A stretch of 64,000 nucleotides of DNA from Fimbriimonas ginsengisoli Gsoil 348 (GTDB taxonomy: Bacteria > Armatimonadota > Fimbriimonadia > Fimbriimonadales > Fimbriimonadaceae): positions 4,898,001 through 4,962,000 of the forward strand of contig NZ_CP007139.1 in NCBI RefSeq assembly GCF_000724625.1. Reading direction: 5' to 3'. Shown piece after piece: positions 43,244 to 51,813 of the stretch (position 1 is the first letter of the stretch; each line of letters starts with the position of its first letter). Made by a program: the position numbers and the translations under genes. The notes beneath the pieces are model-generated. The model had not been told where the DNA came from. It saw nothing but the letters and a program-made list of their open reading frames with translations, and made no database searches.

Positions 43244-44680
43244 ATGAAGAAGCTTGTTGCTCTCGGTGCGGCGATGGTGGTTTGTACCTCATCTTTCGCA
43301 AATATCATGACCCTTGCATGGACCGCGTCCATACCCAATACTATGACGGGGCCAATGACGGTTAAGATCACATCGGACCACGATGCCTACGTCCTTCAAC
43401 AGGTCACTGGCATGGGACCTGCCTACGCTCAGTACGTCGACTACGCTACGGGAAGTGTCGCTCCCACCGGCATCGTCGGTACGCTTCATGGCTCGGGTTT
43501 CTCTTCGGCGGTGCCATCCGACATAACCCTGGCGGGTACCTATCGAGTAATGCTATGCCAGCAGTCCGGGCCGAACGGGGTCCTTATCGGGGGTTTTACT
43601 CAGACGAGTACGGCTTCCACGTTGGCCTGGACGAAGTTGATCTCACCGACCGGTTCGATCAATTTCTTTCCTCTGGGTATCGAAGCGGGACATCCGGCGA
43701 CCGGAAACCCCTATGTATTTGCCGCATGGGCCCTTTACGACACGTCCACCTATAGTTTCACCGGCTATACCGTTGCGAAGATCGATGCCACTAACGGAAC
43801 GATTCTGGCGCAGGAATCGGGGCCGCAAATCGCCGGCACATACAGTCCTCCTCCATGCAATCAGACCTACAGCGCCACCAGCCCTCCGTCCCAGCGTGTC
43901 TACCAGCAGGCGAAAAAGATTATCTATGTGAATAATAGCGACACCGTTTACCTGGTGGGTCGCCTTAACACCAGCACCGGGCCTTTGGCGTTCCTGTCTC
44001 GATGGTCGGGCACTGGTACGACTACTACCGATGTCGGCCTCACCGGTGGGGCAAGCCCGAACTGGTTCAACGCCGTCGACGGCGACGGCGTCAACGCCTA
44101 CTTCGGAGGTATCGGTTGGGACTCGCACGACTTCCCCAGAACGTATTGGGGTTCGGCCTCACCTACCGGCGCCGCCAGCGCCGTTCTTGTCAGCCCCATT
44201 TACAGCCCTCCGTATCCTTTAAACAACGACGAGTGCGTAAGCCTCGCTTACAGCGTGGACCCGGCTAATAACCATGCCCACGTTCATATGGCGAGCTTCG
44301 CCTTGGGGCCGAACCTGGGCGCAACGAACGTCTATTCCTGGGACTTCGCTACGGGATACGACGGCATTCGCACCGGCGCGATCCCGACCAACACCACGAC
44401 CTATCCCGGAGGATCCTTGATGACGATCGACACCCTGCACTGGAACGATCCGACCTATGGGTACAACGGAATCGACCTTTCTGGTTACAACCCGTCGACT
44501 TCGTCGCCACTCATCAAGGGACTTTACGACCCGGGTCTGTTTGACGTGATCAACCCGATCCTGCCGCTGACACCGCGATCCTTCAAGGGATTCGCTTCCG
44601 ACATGTCGGGCGCCTATCCCGGCGTCTTCGTCCTTTCGACGAATACGATGGGTAACCCGATCTTGTTGAAGTACAACTAA
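43244..44680 (+). CDS. Large secreted protein of unknown function
   Basis: The 478-residue protein has a signal peptide (MKKLVALGAAMVVCTSSFA). The mature part is rich in Thr, Ser, Tyr, Pro and Gly, with beta-propeller-like spacing (for example YTVAKIDATNGTILAQESGP, VAEST-like turns and AYFGGIGWDSHDFPRTYWG). It has no charge bias and no visible C-terminal sorting signal. ATG at 43244 is preceded by AGGAGGGA. I do not recognise the family. A GC-rich terminator follows. Confidence 0.7.
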   Translation: MKKLVALGAAMVVCTSSFANIMTLAWTASIPNTMTGPMTVKITSDHDAYVLQQVTGMGPAYAQYVDYATGSVAPTGIVGTLHGSGFSSAVPSDITLAGTYRVMLCQQSGPNGVLIGGFTQTSTASTLAWTKLISPTGSINFFPLGIEAGHPATGNPYVFAAWALYDTSTYSFTGYTVAKIDATNGTILAQESGPQIAGTYSPPPCNQTYSATSPPSQRVYQQAKKIIYVNNSDTVYLVGRLNTSTGPLAFLSRWSGTGTTTTDVGLTGGASPNWFNAVDGDGVNAYFGGIGWDSHDFPRTYWGSASPTGAASAVLVSPIYSPPYPLNNDECVSLAYSVDPANNHAHVHMASFALGPNLGATNVYSWDFATGYDGIRTGAIPTNTTTYPGGSLMTIDTLHWNDPTYGYNGIDLSGYNPSTSSPLIKGLYDPGLFDVINPILPLTPRSFKGFASDMSGAYPGVFVLSTNTMGNPILLKYN

Positions 44681-44698
44681 GATCGGTCCTTGGCCCCC

Positions 44699-44736
44699 GA
44701 GCCGCCGCGCGCAGGCTTTCTTGCGCGCGGCGGCTC
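44699..44736 (+). terminator. Intrinsic terminator of the large secreted protein
   Basis: A perfect 15-base-pair stem GAGCCGCCGCGCGCA/TGCGCGCGGCGGCTC has an 8-base loop, followed by TATAATCC. It starts about 20 bases after the stop. Confidence 0.8.
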
Positions 44737-45127
44737 TATAATCCTCACACCGTCTCCCCGGCGCCGGCGCGATAGCATTCCTTACCCTAAGGACATTTGC
44801 CTGGGTGCCCGTGTCGGGAAGATTGTCGTCCTACGTCCGAAGGACGTGTAGCCGGCACCTACGCGTGCCGCCCTTATGCCGAGGTCATCGCAGCCGAGCG
44901 GTCAACGATGCCTCCAACCAGTCGGGGTCGATATACCGCAACGTGCGAAACCCTGGTGACGGTGAAATACCCATCCGCTCCCATGCGCCGACCGCGGCAC
45001 GCGTCGGTGCCGGCTACACGGCTTCGCCGTAATCGGAAGAGACCCACGCATCCGAACTCAACTGGCGACCTAATCCGCCAACGAACCCCAACTCTCCTGT
45101 TGACCATAATGCCACCAGTCTCCAGAG
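44737..45127. other. Gene-free stretch with an R1 fragment
   Basis: No gene is visible. CTACGTCCGAAGGACGTGTA with GCCGGCACCTACGCGTGCCG at about 44830-44870 is the left end of an R1 element. The rest holds scattered repeat remnants and no coding pattern. Confidence 0.5.
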
Positions 45128-46057
45128 CTATTGAAAATGGAACGCTCTCAGAGCCTGCTCGACGAAATCTTGGTGGTCGCGGGTCATCGTGGCCTCGGTG
45201 ATGTCGGGTCGGCCGAGGTGGGGGTAGGCGGGGGACCACTCGGGGAGGTTCGCGATGGGGCGCAGGCTGGCGCAGAGGTCCCAGTACGGGAGGGCTGACG
45301 ACTCGATCCCGGTTAACGATAGGAATCGCTCGGTGAACTCGAAAGCCGCGTCGCGACCAAGGATCCACCAGATGTCCAGACGGCTGATCGCGAGGTCGGC
45401 CAGTGGTTCCCCGATGAGGCACTCTTCCCAGTCGATGACCGCAACGATCTCGCCATCGCGCCAAAGGACGTTGCCAGGCCAAAAGTCGCCGTGGCGAAGC
45501 ACCGGAGAATTCGATTGGACCAGAGAAACGGATTCGAGCGCGGCCCGGATCTCCGGCTCACGCAACGAATCGTTCAAAACTTCGGGAGGTCTGCCGAACC
45601 CCCGGCCCTGCTTCGGAAGAAAATCCAACCCGAAGCGGGCGTAGTCCACCCGATGGATTTCCGCCAGTCGCTCCGCATACCGTCGTATGAACCCTTCCGG
45701 GTCGCTAGGCGCCACCTCGGGGCGGCCCTCGATGTATTCGATGACCACGAAAGGATGGGGAAAAGCGTCGGACGCGGGGCAGACGAAGTAAGGGGTTTGA
45801 ACGGGGAGGCCGGCTTTTTGAAGCGCTGCCAAAACCCGATACTCCTCGAGCGCGGCGTCAGGGTCGCGTCCGAAGTGACGTAAATTCGGCTGCCGGGCGA
45901 TCCTTTTCCTTCGCTCCCCTCCCGGCAGCTCGATCTCAAAGGCGACCATCGTCGCCGACATCCCTCCTTCGAGAGGCCAAGCATTTACCAGAGTCCCCTC
46001 CGGCTCGAAGTCACGAACGTATCTTTCGATCTGCGCGGTCAGGAGGGGCGTGGCCAC
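45128..46057 (-). CDS. Aminoglycoside-phosphotransferase-like kinase
   Basis: The 309-residue protein of the APH/choline-kinase fold has the catalytic loop LRHGDFWPGNVLW, with the Brenner-type HXDXXXXN, and the metal-binding Asp in VIDWEECLIGEPLADLA. The N-lobe with GGMSATMVAFEIEL and FVVIEYIEGRPE is complete. Similar proteins phosphorylate small molecules (ACAD10/11-type) rather than antibiotics, so resistance should not be assumed. A second, unrelated APH gene is at 58991. Confidence 0.82.
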   Translation of the reverse strand: MATPLLTAQIERYVRDFEPEGTLVNAWPLEGGMSATMVAFEIELPGGERRKRIARQPNLRHFGRDPDAALEEYRVLAALQKAGLPVQTPYFVCPASDAFPHPFVVIEYIEGRPEVAPSDPEGFIRRYAERLAEIHRVDYARFGLDFLPKQGRGFGRPPEVLNDSLREPEIRAALESVSLVQSNSPVLRHGDFWPGNVLWRDGEIVAVIDWEECLIGEPLADLAISRLDIWWILGRDAAFEFTERFLSLTGIESSALPYWDLCASLRPIANLPEWSPAYPHLGRPDITEATMTRDHQDFVEQALRAFHFQ

Positions 46058-46081
46058 GGTTTATCCTGGCATGCGGACCGC

Positions 46082-46489
46082 TCATTTCTCCCGGGCGGGA
46101 AAGACCTGGCGCACGCGATCGTCTCGAAGATAGATCCCGCCCCATACGAGTAGCCCAATAGCCACCGGGAAGAATAGGGAGAAAGCGCCGGATCCAACCC
46201 GTAAGTTTGTCGAAACCGCGCCTCCAAGGTATCCGGTTATGAGAACGGCGCCGAAAACGGAGTATCGTGGAATCAAGTAGGTGATCGTAATCACGACTAA
46301 GAGGATGCCGATTCCAACGGCGGTCGAGTCGGGGTAGCCCAGCTTTGCCATGGCTTCCACGACGGGAGCCGGCTTAAACAGTTTCATGACTCCGTCCATA
46401 AGGAGGAATAGAGCCGATAAGCCGGTAAAAGTCCGTCCAGTCCAGAGGCTGCCTTTAGCAGTCGGTGCGGTAAGGGTCATCGTTTGCAT
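46082..46489 (-). CDS. DoxX-like small membrane protein
   Basis: The 135-residue protein has four transmembrane helices. It carries the DoxX-like pattern FTGLSALFLLMDGVMKLFKP followed by PVVEAMAKLGYP. Such proteins often accompany YCII/DGPF genes and ECF sigma factors. ATG at 46489 (MQTMTLTAP) was chosen because the upstream open frame has no similarity and no ribosome-binding site. It shares the minus strand with the following regulatory genes. Confidence 0.75.
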   Translation of the reverse strand: MQTMTLTAPTAKGSLWTGRTFTGLSALFLLMDGVMKLFKPAPVVEAMAKLGYPDSTAVGIGILLVVITITYLIPRYSVFGAVLITGYLGGAVSTNLRVGSGAFSLFFPVAIGLLVWGGIYLRDDRVRQVFPAREK

Positions 46490-46885
46490 GGTTTCTTCAC
46501 TTCTCCTGGTGGATTCAGAATCACGGCCGTTACTCAAAGGTTTCGCGGACTCGCTTCATCTTCCTGCCTTCATGAGTTGGTCGATTGGGGCAACCGAGAA
46601 TCGACAATTGCCGAAGCAGACTCTTACGAAATCCGGAAGTCTGTTGCTTGGCTCGAACCGCCGATCCAAAACCCAACATGCAACCCACCCTAAAGTAAAG
46701 GATTTACGCCGAAGGCGTGTAGCCGCAGGTTGGCTCGTACCTACGCGAGAGCGTGTCTCTTTGCAACGAAACTTGTGGATCGTTGGGGACGCAGGTACGA
46801 GCCAACCTGCGGCTCGCTTCGCGTTATCTTTCCGCCACCGCCAATCCAAAAACCGATCCTTCGCGCCGCACTAACGCGAAGCGAG
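46490..46885. repeat. Gene-free stretch with a full R1 element
   Basis: No gene is visible. A complete R1 copy at about 46704-46826 has perfect 22-base inverted arms: AGCCGCAGGTTGGCTCGTAC and two further bases at 46721-46742, with the inverse at 46793-46814. It ends CGCTTCGCGTTA. The 50-base centre contains CAACGAAACTTGTGGATCGT. A second CTAACGCGAAGCGAGCTATG unit lies at 46872, next to the YCII stop. Confidence 0.75.
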
Positions 46886-47227
46886 CTATGCCACCGGACG
46901 GACCTCGATGCACCCTAGCCTCCCGGATGGAATTTTCGCGGCGACGCGGATCGCGTCATTGAGATCCCGGGCTTCGATGAGGATGAATCCCGCCAGTTGC
47001 TCTTTCGTTTCCGCGAAAGGGCCATCGGTGATGAGGGTATTCCCGTCCCGGACTCGAATCGTCGCCGCGGATTGGGCGGACTGAAGGCGATTTGAGGCGA
47101 GGTAGTGCCCGCTTTCCCGAAGCTGCTCGGTGTAAGCCCGCCCCTCCCCGAATAATTCCTTGATCTCAGCATCGGAAAGCGCTTCCAAGATCTTCTCGTC
47201 GATATAGATCAGGCAGAGGTATTTCAT
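46886..47227 (-). CDS. YCII/DGPF-domain protein 1
   Basis: The 113-residue protein (MKYLCLIYIDEKILEALSDA) has the ferredoxin-like YCII fold and the motif ITDGPFAETKEQLAGFILIE, the DGPF signature. Proteins of this type are tied to ECF42 sigma factors in many genomes and are thought to act in the same regulatory circuit; their reaction is not established. ATG at 47227 was chosen. It is followed on the same strand by paralogue 2 after an 11-base gap. Confidence 0.85.
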   Translation of the reverse strand: MKYLCLIYIDEKILEALSDAEIKELFGEGRAYTEQLRESGHYLASNRLQSAQSAATIRVRDGNTLITDGPFAETKEQLAGFILIEARDLNDAIRVAAKIPSGRLGCIEVRPVA

Positions 47228-47238
47228 CTCAAATTTGC

Positions 47239-47625
47239 CTATCGAACCGCCGCCGCCTCCTGAACTTCGATCGGGAAATCGCACATCTCGAACACCTGCC
47301 GAATCTCGATAATGTTTCCCTCCTCCGCGGGACATCGCGAGAACCAGTCGATCGCTTCCTGTTTGGAGCCGACCTCCACCATCCAGAATCCGCCAAGCAC
47401 TTCCTTAGCGTCTACGAACGGCCCATCCGTCACCGTCGCCTTGCCGCTCGAGAACGAGAGACGGGCTCCTTTCGCCGACGACTGCAGTCCTTCACCGGTG
47501 ATCATGACGCCGGCATCCATAAGCTCCTGATTAAACGCCGTCATCTTGGCGACGAGCTCGGGGGAGGGCATCGCGCCGGCTTCGTACTTGTCGGTGTTCG
47601 GAATCATCAAAATCATAAATCGCAT
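47239..47625 (-). CDS. YCII/DGPF-domain protein 2
   Basis: The 128-residue protein (MRFMILMIPNTDKYEAGAMP) has VTDGPFVDAKEVLGGFWMVE and ends in a short tail (IEVQEAAAVR). It is a paralogue of 46886-47227, the two genes being in tandem. It likely belongs to the ECF42 regulon and forms one transcript with paralogue 1. Confidence 0.87.
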   Translation of the reverse strand: MRFMILMIPNTDKYEAGAMPSPELVAKMTAFNQELMDAGVMITGEGLQSSAKGARLSFSSGKATVTDGPFVDAKEVLGGFWMVEVGSKQEAIDWFSRCPAEEGNIIEIRQVFEMCDFPIEVQEAAAVR

Positions 47626-47734
47626 TTGTTTTCTCCTCGGCCCGGTGACCGCTTTTGTTCTGTCAACCCTTAGTCGTCAGGAGCATCGCAAAATCGACAT
47701 ATTCCAAGCTTTTCGGTTCGCGTAAGCTTGTCCG

Positions 47735-48262
47735 GTGAATGGTAAACGGGCACTTGTTGGGCTTGCGGCATTAGCTTTGGCGGCTTCGGCGGGAGCCGAA
47801 TCGGATCGACAGGCGGCAGAACGGTTTGTGGGGCTGTTGCGTCAGCGGCTTCTTCTATCTCGCGAAGTCGCAATCGCGAAATTCAACTCCGGCGCTCCCG
47901 TGGAGGATCTTAAGCGAGAAAAGGCGCTGATCGATCAAACCTTGAAGTCGACCGGGGCAGAGCACGAGTTCGCATATCGCATTCTGAGGGCTCAGATCGA
48001 AGCCAGCAAGGCAGCCCAGCGACGGTTCATCTCCAAATGGGCAGGCCATCCTCGGTTCCGACATGCGCCCAACCTGGCCAAAGACGTTCGACCGAAGCTC
48101 GACCTCCTCACCACGCACATGTTAAGCATGCTGCCAAAGCTTCACGAAACTCGACCGGCGGTATTGAGGCGGGCCGCCACGCAGGTTCGATGGCCGAAAC
48201 AAGATCGCGATTGTTTCGGTCCCGCGTGGAAAGTTGCCGTCGCGCCGGTCGTCGAGAATTAG
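47735..48262 (+). CDS. Exported chorismate mutase (AroQ gamma type)
   Basis: The 175-residue protein has a signal peptide (MNGKRALVGLAALALAASAG then AES) and a helical domain. It shows LLRQRLLLSREVAIAKFNSG, APVEDLKREKALID and RAQIEASKAAQ, matching secreted AroQ-gamma chorismate mutases. The expected Arg, Lys and Glu of the active site are present. It converts chorismate to prephenate outside the cytoplasm, a role not understood in most bacteria. It starts with GTG at 47735. The stop overlaps the convergent ECF42 stop. It is unlikely to serve the cytoplasmic shikimate pathway directly. Confidence 0.82.
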   Translation: MNGKRALVGLAALALAASAGAESDRQAAERFVGLLRQRLLLSREVAIAKFNSGAPVEDLKREKALIDQTLKSTGAEHEFAYRILRAQIEASKAAQRRFISKWAGHPRFRHAPNLAKDVRPKLDLLTTHMLSMLPKLHETRPAVLRRAATQVRWPKQDRDCFGPAWKVAVAPVVEN

Positions 48263-49515
48263 GTCTCGCCCAGTTCGCGAAGTCGGCCTTCCAAGAACCG
48301 CCGCTCGGGCTCCTGCCTGGCGAGCTCCAGCGCCCGGCGATACGAAGCAGCCGCATCGTCGAGCCTTCCGGCCCGGCGACATAGCTCGGCTCTGGCCGAG
48401 TGGGCCAGGTGATAGTCCGCGAGCTCTCCGCGTTCGAGAATCTCATCGATCAGCGCGACCCCCGCGGAAGGTCCGTCGCGCATCGCCACCGCCACGGCGC
48501 GGTTAAGGTCCACCACAGGCGACGGCTCGACCCGAGCCAAGATATCGTAGAGGCTGGCGATCTGAGGCCAGTCCGTGGCGGAAGCCTGCCGGGCGTCCGC
48601 ATGAACCGCGGCGATCGCCGCTTGCAGCGTATAGGGACCAAACCGGCGGGTGGCAAGCCCGCGCTCCACGAGCGCCTGCCCTTCCGCGATCTGATCGCGG
48701 TTCCATAGAGACCGATCTTGGTCTTCGAGCAGGATCAGGTCCCCGCTGGGAGAGGTGCGCGCCAGGCGGCGCGACTCTTGAAGGAGCATCAGGGCGAGCA
48801 GGCCGATCACTTCCGGCTCTGGCAGAAGATCCATCAGAAGCCGGCCAAGCCGAATCGCCTCTCCTGAGAGGTCGGCCCGCGTCAACGAACCGCCGGACGA
48901 GGCGGAATAGCCTTCGTTAAAGACGAGATAGACAACCTGAAGGACCGCTTCCAACCGCTCCGGAAGGTCGGCCGGAGAAGGGACCTGATAAGGAATCTTC
49001 GCGTCTCGAATCTTCGATTTGGCGCGTACGATTCGCTGGGCCACGGTGGCCGGGAACGTGAGAAAGGCGCGGGCGATCTCCTCGGTCGTGAGGCCGCAGA
49101 CCTCTCGAAGGGTCAGCGCGGAACGCGCGTCTGGAGAGAGGGCGGGGTGGCAGCAAGTAAAGATCAGCCGCAGGGTGTCGTCCTTCACCCCTTCCTCGTC
49201 TAGTTCGAACGCAGCCTGGGCGTCGGTATCGAGTCGCTCCGCGATCTCGGAAAGCGAAGCATCGAACCGAGCCCGGCGCCGCATCGCGTCGATTGCCTTG
49301 AACCGCCCGGCGGAGACGAGCCACGCCCGCGGGTTCTGCGGAATACCGTCCCGAGTCCATTGCTGGAGTGCGGAAGCAAACGCATCCTGCATCGCCTCCT
49401 CGGCAAGGTCAAAGTCTCCGAGAAGCCGGATCAGCGTGGCCAAAATGCGCCGCGATTCGGCCCGGTAGACCCCGTCCACCGCCTCCCGCACCCGATCGAC
49501 CGCTATGCCGTTCAT
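48259..49515 (-). CDS. ECF42-type RNA polymerase sigma factor with C-terminal extension
   Basis: The 418-residue protein has sigma region 2 (LIRLLGDFDLAEEAMQDAFA, FKAIDAMRRRARFD), region 4 (LTLREVCGLTTEEIARAFL, then VAQRIVRAKSKIRDAKIPY) and a long C-terminal extension of about 220 residues with TPR-like helices (ELADYHLAHSARAELCRRAG). Length, order and the neighbouring DGPF proteins match the ECF42 group. In that group the extension replaces an anti-sigma factor. No anti-sigma gene is present, in line with that. It probably controls the nearby YCII genes. Confidence 0.9.
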   Translation of the reverse strand: MNGIAVDRVREAVDGVYRAESRRILATLIRLLGDFDLAEEAMQDAFASALQQWTRDGIPQNPRAWLVSAGRFKAIDAMRRRARFDASLSEIAERLDTDAQAAFELDEEGVKDDTLRLIFTCCHPALSPDARSALTLREVCGLTTEEIARAFLTFPATVAQRIVRAKSKIRDAKIPYQVPSPADLPERLEAVLQVVYLVFNEGYSASSGGSLTRADLSGEAIRLGRLLMDLLPEPEVIGLLALMLLQESRRLARTSPSGDLILLEDQDRSLWNRDQIAEGQALVERGLATRRFGPYTLQAAIAAVHADARQASATDWPQIASLYDILARVEPSPVVDLNRAVAVAMRDGPSAGVALIDEILERGELADYHLAHSARAELCRRAGRLDDAAASYRRALELARQEPERRFLEGRLRELGET

Positions 49516-49570
49516 TCAAGAAGACTATCGCCGAAAAAGGCAGGGTTTCGCTAGCGCTGGAGCCGGATGC

Positions 49571-49660
49571 GTGTGGACTGAGGGGACGAATGGGTCAGAT
49601 GGGACACATGAGACCTAGAAGACCCGGATGTCCCATTAAACAAGGTAAAGCCTCACACTA
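49571..49660. repeat. R4 repeat copy
   Basis: GTGTGGACTGAG, GACCCGGATGTCCCATT and AAGGTAAAGCCTCACACTA appear in the same order as at 28441-28511. This copy lies between the ECF42 gene and the third YCII gene and has an additional block GGGTCAGATGGGACACATGA. Confidence 0.65.
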
Positions 49661-49668
49661 GCAACGCC

Positions 49669-50028
49669 TCAGCTCCGTCCCGCTACCTCCACCACCGGAA
49701 TCTCTCTCAACGGGCGGACCTCGACGGTGCCGAACTCCGCGACCGGATGCTGGCTGGCGATCTCGAGCGCCTCATCGAGGTCCTTCGCTTCGATGAGCAT
49801 GTAGCCGGCCAGTTGCTCGCGCGTCTCCGCGAACGGGCCGTCGGTCACGAGGCGGCGGCCTTGTCGTACTCGGAGGCTGGTGGCGGTGGGGGTCGGCTGG
49901 AGGATGCCGCCGGCGATCCAGTGCCCGCTGGCCCCCAGCCTCTCCGCCAAGCCTCCGCATTTCTTAGCCCCTGCCTCGTCCATCTGGGGCGCTTGCTCGT
50001 CGAGATAAATCAGCAACATGTAGTTCAT
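49669..50028 (-). CDS. YCII/DGPF-domain protein 3
   Basis: The 119-residue protein begins MNYMLLIYLDEQAPQMDEAG and has the signature LVTDGPFAETREQLAGYMLI. It is the third DGPF protein around the ECF42 gene and closest to paralogue 1 in sequence. ATG at 50028 was chosen; the longer open frame lacks similarity. It lies upstream of ECF42 on the same strand, so it may be co-transcribed with it unless the R4 repeat terminates. Confidence 0.85.
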   Translation of the reverse strand: MNYMLLIYLDEQAPQMDEAGAKKCGGLAERLGASGHWIAGGILQPTPTATSLRVRQGRRLVTDGPFAETREQLAGYMLIEAKDLDEALEIASQHPVAEFGTVEVRPLREIPVVEVAGRS

Positions 50029-50119
50029 GGTCGTGCCTTCAATATAGGTCGAATGAGGAGACGAGTATTCGACATCAAAAGCTAGTATTGGCTTCTTCAA
50101 TGGCGTTTTGCATCGTTCT

Positions 50120-50602
50120 TCACTGAGGGTGTCGGCGGAGCTCTTCGGCAAGACGATCGAGCATTTGGAGCCAGCTCGGGTAGGCCCCGGTCCGCTTGGC
50201 GACCGATTCAAGGGCGTTTTGATGCAGCGTAACTTCGGTCTTCCCTGCCCGCTCGGCAAACGTGACCGTGACCACGGTCTCCGCGGGCCAGTCGGGGTCC
50301 TTTCCAGCCGTCACAGAATCGGTGAACCGACCATGCTCGTCGGTAAGGGCGATCGAGTAGACAATCCTCTCGGGTGAGGTGACTTCAAGGTAAGTCCCCC
50401 GGCACCAACAATCCGCCCCCTTGGGTGGCCGAATACCGTAGCGAAATTCGCCGCCGGGTCGCACGTCGAGCGAAAGAATCTCGACCTCGCAACCGTGAGG
50501 GGCAAACCAGTGGCGCAAATGCTCCGGATCTGTCCACGCCCGAAAGACCAACTCCCTGGGAGCATCGAAGACGCGAGTGATTAGGACTTCCCGCTCCCTC
50601 AT
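50120..50602 (-). CDS. AHSA1/SRPBCC-domain protein
   Basis: The 160-residue START-like protein has VFDAPRELVFRAWTDPEHLR, WFAPHGCEV and RPGGEFRYG, with a C-terminal helix WLQMLDRLAEELRRHP. The domain forms a hydrophobic pocket that binds lipids or other small ligands. It is coupled by ATGA to the upstream hydrolase gene and forms with the ArsR gene the common ArsR-SRPBCC arrangement. Confidence 0.85.
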   Translation of the reverse strand: MREREVLITRVFDAPRELVFRAWTDPEHLRHWFAPHGCEVEILSLDVRPGGEFRYGIRPPKGADCWCRGTYLEVTSPERIVYSIALTDEHGRFTDSVTAGKDPDWPAETVVTVTFAERAGKTEVTLHQNALESVAKRTGAYPSWLQMLDRLAEELRRHPQ

Positions 50603-51813
50603 TCCATCGCTCCATAGGCGGTCGTCCAAAAGTCGTCGAATACCTTCGGTGGTTCCGGTGAATCCATCATCCGCTGGGTGAATAGAATTCCGATGAGTTC
50701 CTCCGCGGGATCGACGTAGGCGATTGTTCCAAATCCGCCGGCCCACCCAAAACGGCCCGGGTTGTGATAGATCTCCTTTCGTCCGATATCCACCGCCATT
50801 CCGAGGCCCCAACTGGAGTGAGTGCCGAAAAAGATCTCTGCGCCTTCACGTTCGGCCGCGTTGAGCTGATCCGAGGTCATAAGCTCCACCGACGCCCGGG
50901 AGAGGATCTGCTCCCCGCCATAACGACCTTTGTTCAACATCATTTGGCTAAAAGCAAAGTAATCGTCGATCGTCGAAACAAGCCCGCCGCCTCCGGATTC
51001 ACCAGCCGGCGGAGACGCCCAAGCGCTGTTTGCCGGGTCGTCGAAGTCATCGAGCTTGTTCGCCTCCTGATTAAAAAAGTAAAAGCCTGGAAGTCGGCCG
51101 ATTTTCTCGATAGGCACGTAAAAACCGGTGTCTTTCATTCCGAGCGGTTCGAAAATGCTCTCCCGCATGAACTCCCCCAGGGGCTTGCCAGACACCCGCT
51201 GGATCAACGCTCCTAGCGCGTCGGCGCTCGTCTGATACATCCACCGCTCACCCGGCTGGGCGATCAGCGGTAGAGACCCGAGCCTCTTCAGCCACTCATC
51301 CAACGAGGGCGCTTCATTGGGAAGCATAGGACCGTCCCCTCCGAGGCGATATTCTTTGATGAACTTCTGGATCGGATAGGTCCCAGGCATCGCCATCACG
51401 CTGCCGAAACCCATGCGGAAGGTCAACAGATCGCGTACGGTGAGGGCGCGCTTAGCGGGGACGGTGTCGTCGATCTCCGAAGCGAGCGACTTGAGAACGC
51501 GTCGATTCGCCAGCTCCGGCAACCATTCATCGACCGAGTCGTCGAGACGTAGCCGACACTCCTCAAGCAGGATCATTGCCGCGACGGCCGTCACCGGCTT
51601 CGTTATCGAAGCGATTCGGAAGATCGTGTCGCGCCGCATGGGCGATGGGTTCGTAAACGAGAGCGTGCCGAGCGTCTCGACATGGGTGTCGCCGTGACGG
51701 CTCACAAGTGCGACGAGGCCGGGCATCTCCTTTCGCTCGACGAAACCCGACATCGCCCGATACATTCGTTCGAGTCCCGGCTTCGAAAGGCCGGTGTGGC
51801 TTGTTTGGTTCAT
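50599..51813 (-). CDS. Serine hydrolase of the class C beta-lactamase/esterase family
   Basis: The 404-residue protein has the Ser-X-X-Lys nucleophile in FRIASITKPVTAVAAM, then a Tyr-X-X pattern in WMYQTSADALGALIQ. A C-terminal HXG-like segment lies near YHNPGRFGWAGGFG. No signal peptide is visible, which fits a cytoplasmic esterase or peptidase more than a secreted beta-lactamase. It lies between the ArsR and AHSA1 genes, with overlaps on both sides, so it is part of one coupled operon. Confidence 0.85.
   Translation of the reverse strand: MNQTSHTGLSKPGLERMYRAMSGFVERKEMPGLVALVSRHGDTHVETLGTLSFTNPSPMRRDTIFRIASITKPVTAVAAMILLEECRLRLDDSVDEWLPELANRRVLKSLASEIDDTVPAKRALTVRDLLTFRMGFGSVMAMPGTYPIQKFIKEYRLGGDGPMLPNEAPSLDEWLKRLGSLPLIAQPGERWMYQTSADALGALIQRVSGKPLGEFMRESIFEPLGMKDTGFYVPIEKIGRLPGFYFFNQEANKLDDFDDPANSAWASPPAGESGGGGLVSTIDDYFAFSQMMLNKGRYGGEQILSRASVELMTSDQLNAAEREGAEIFFGTHSSWGLGMAVDIGRKEIYHNPGRFGWAGGFGTIAYVDPAEELIGILFTQRMMDSPEPPKVFDDFWTTAYGAME

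Noticed and set aside
45128-46057. Aminoglycoside-resistance gene
   Set aside because: The fold is APH-like, but the sequence fits general small-molecule kinases and no resistance context exists. The same holds for 58991-59905.
50599-51813. Secreted beta-lactamase
   Set aside because: No signal peptide, and it is embedded in an ArsR-AHSA1 operon; a cytoplasmic esterase or peptidase is more likely.
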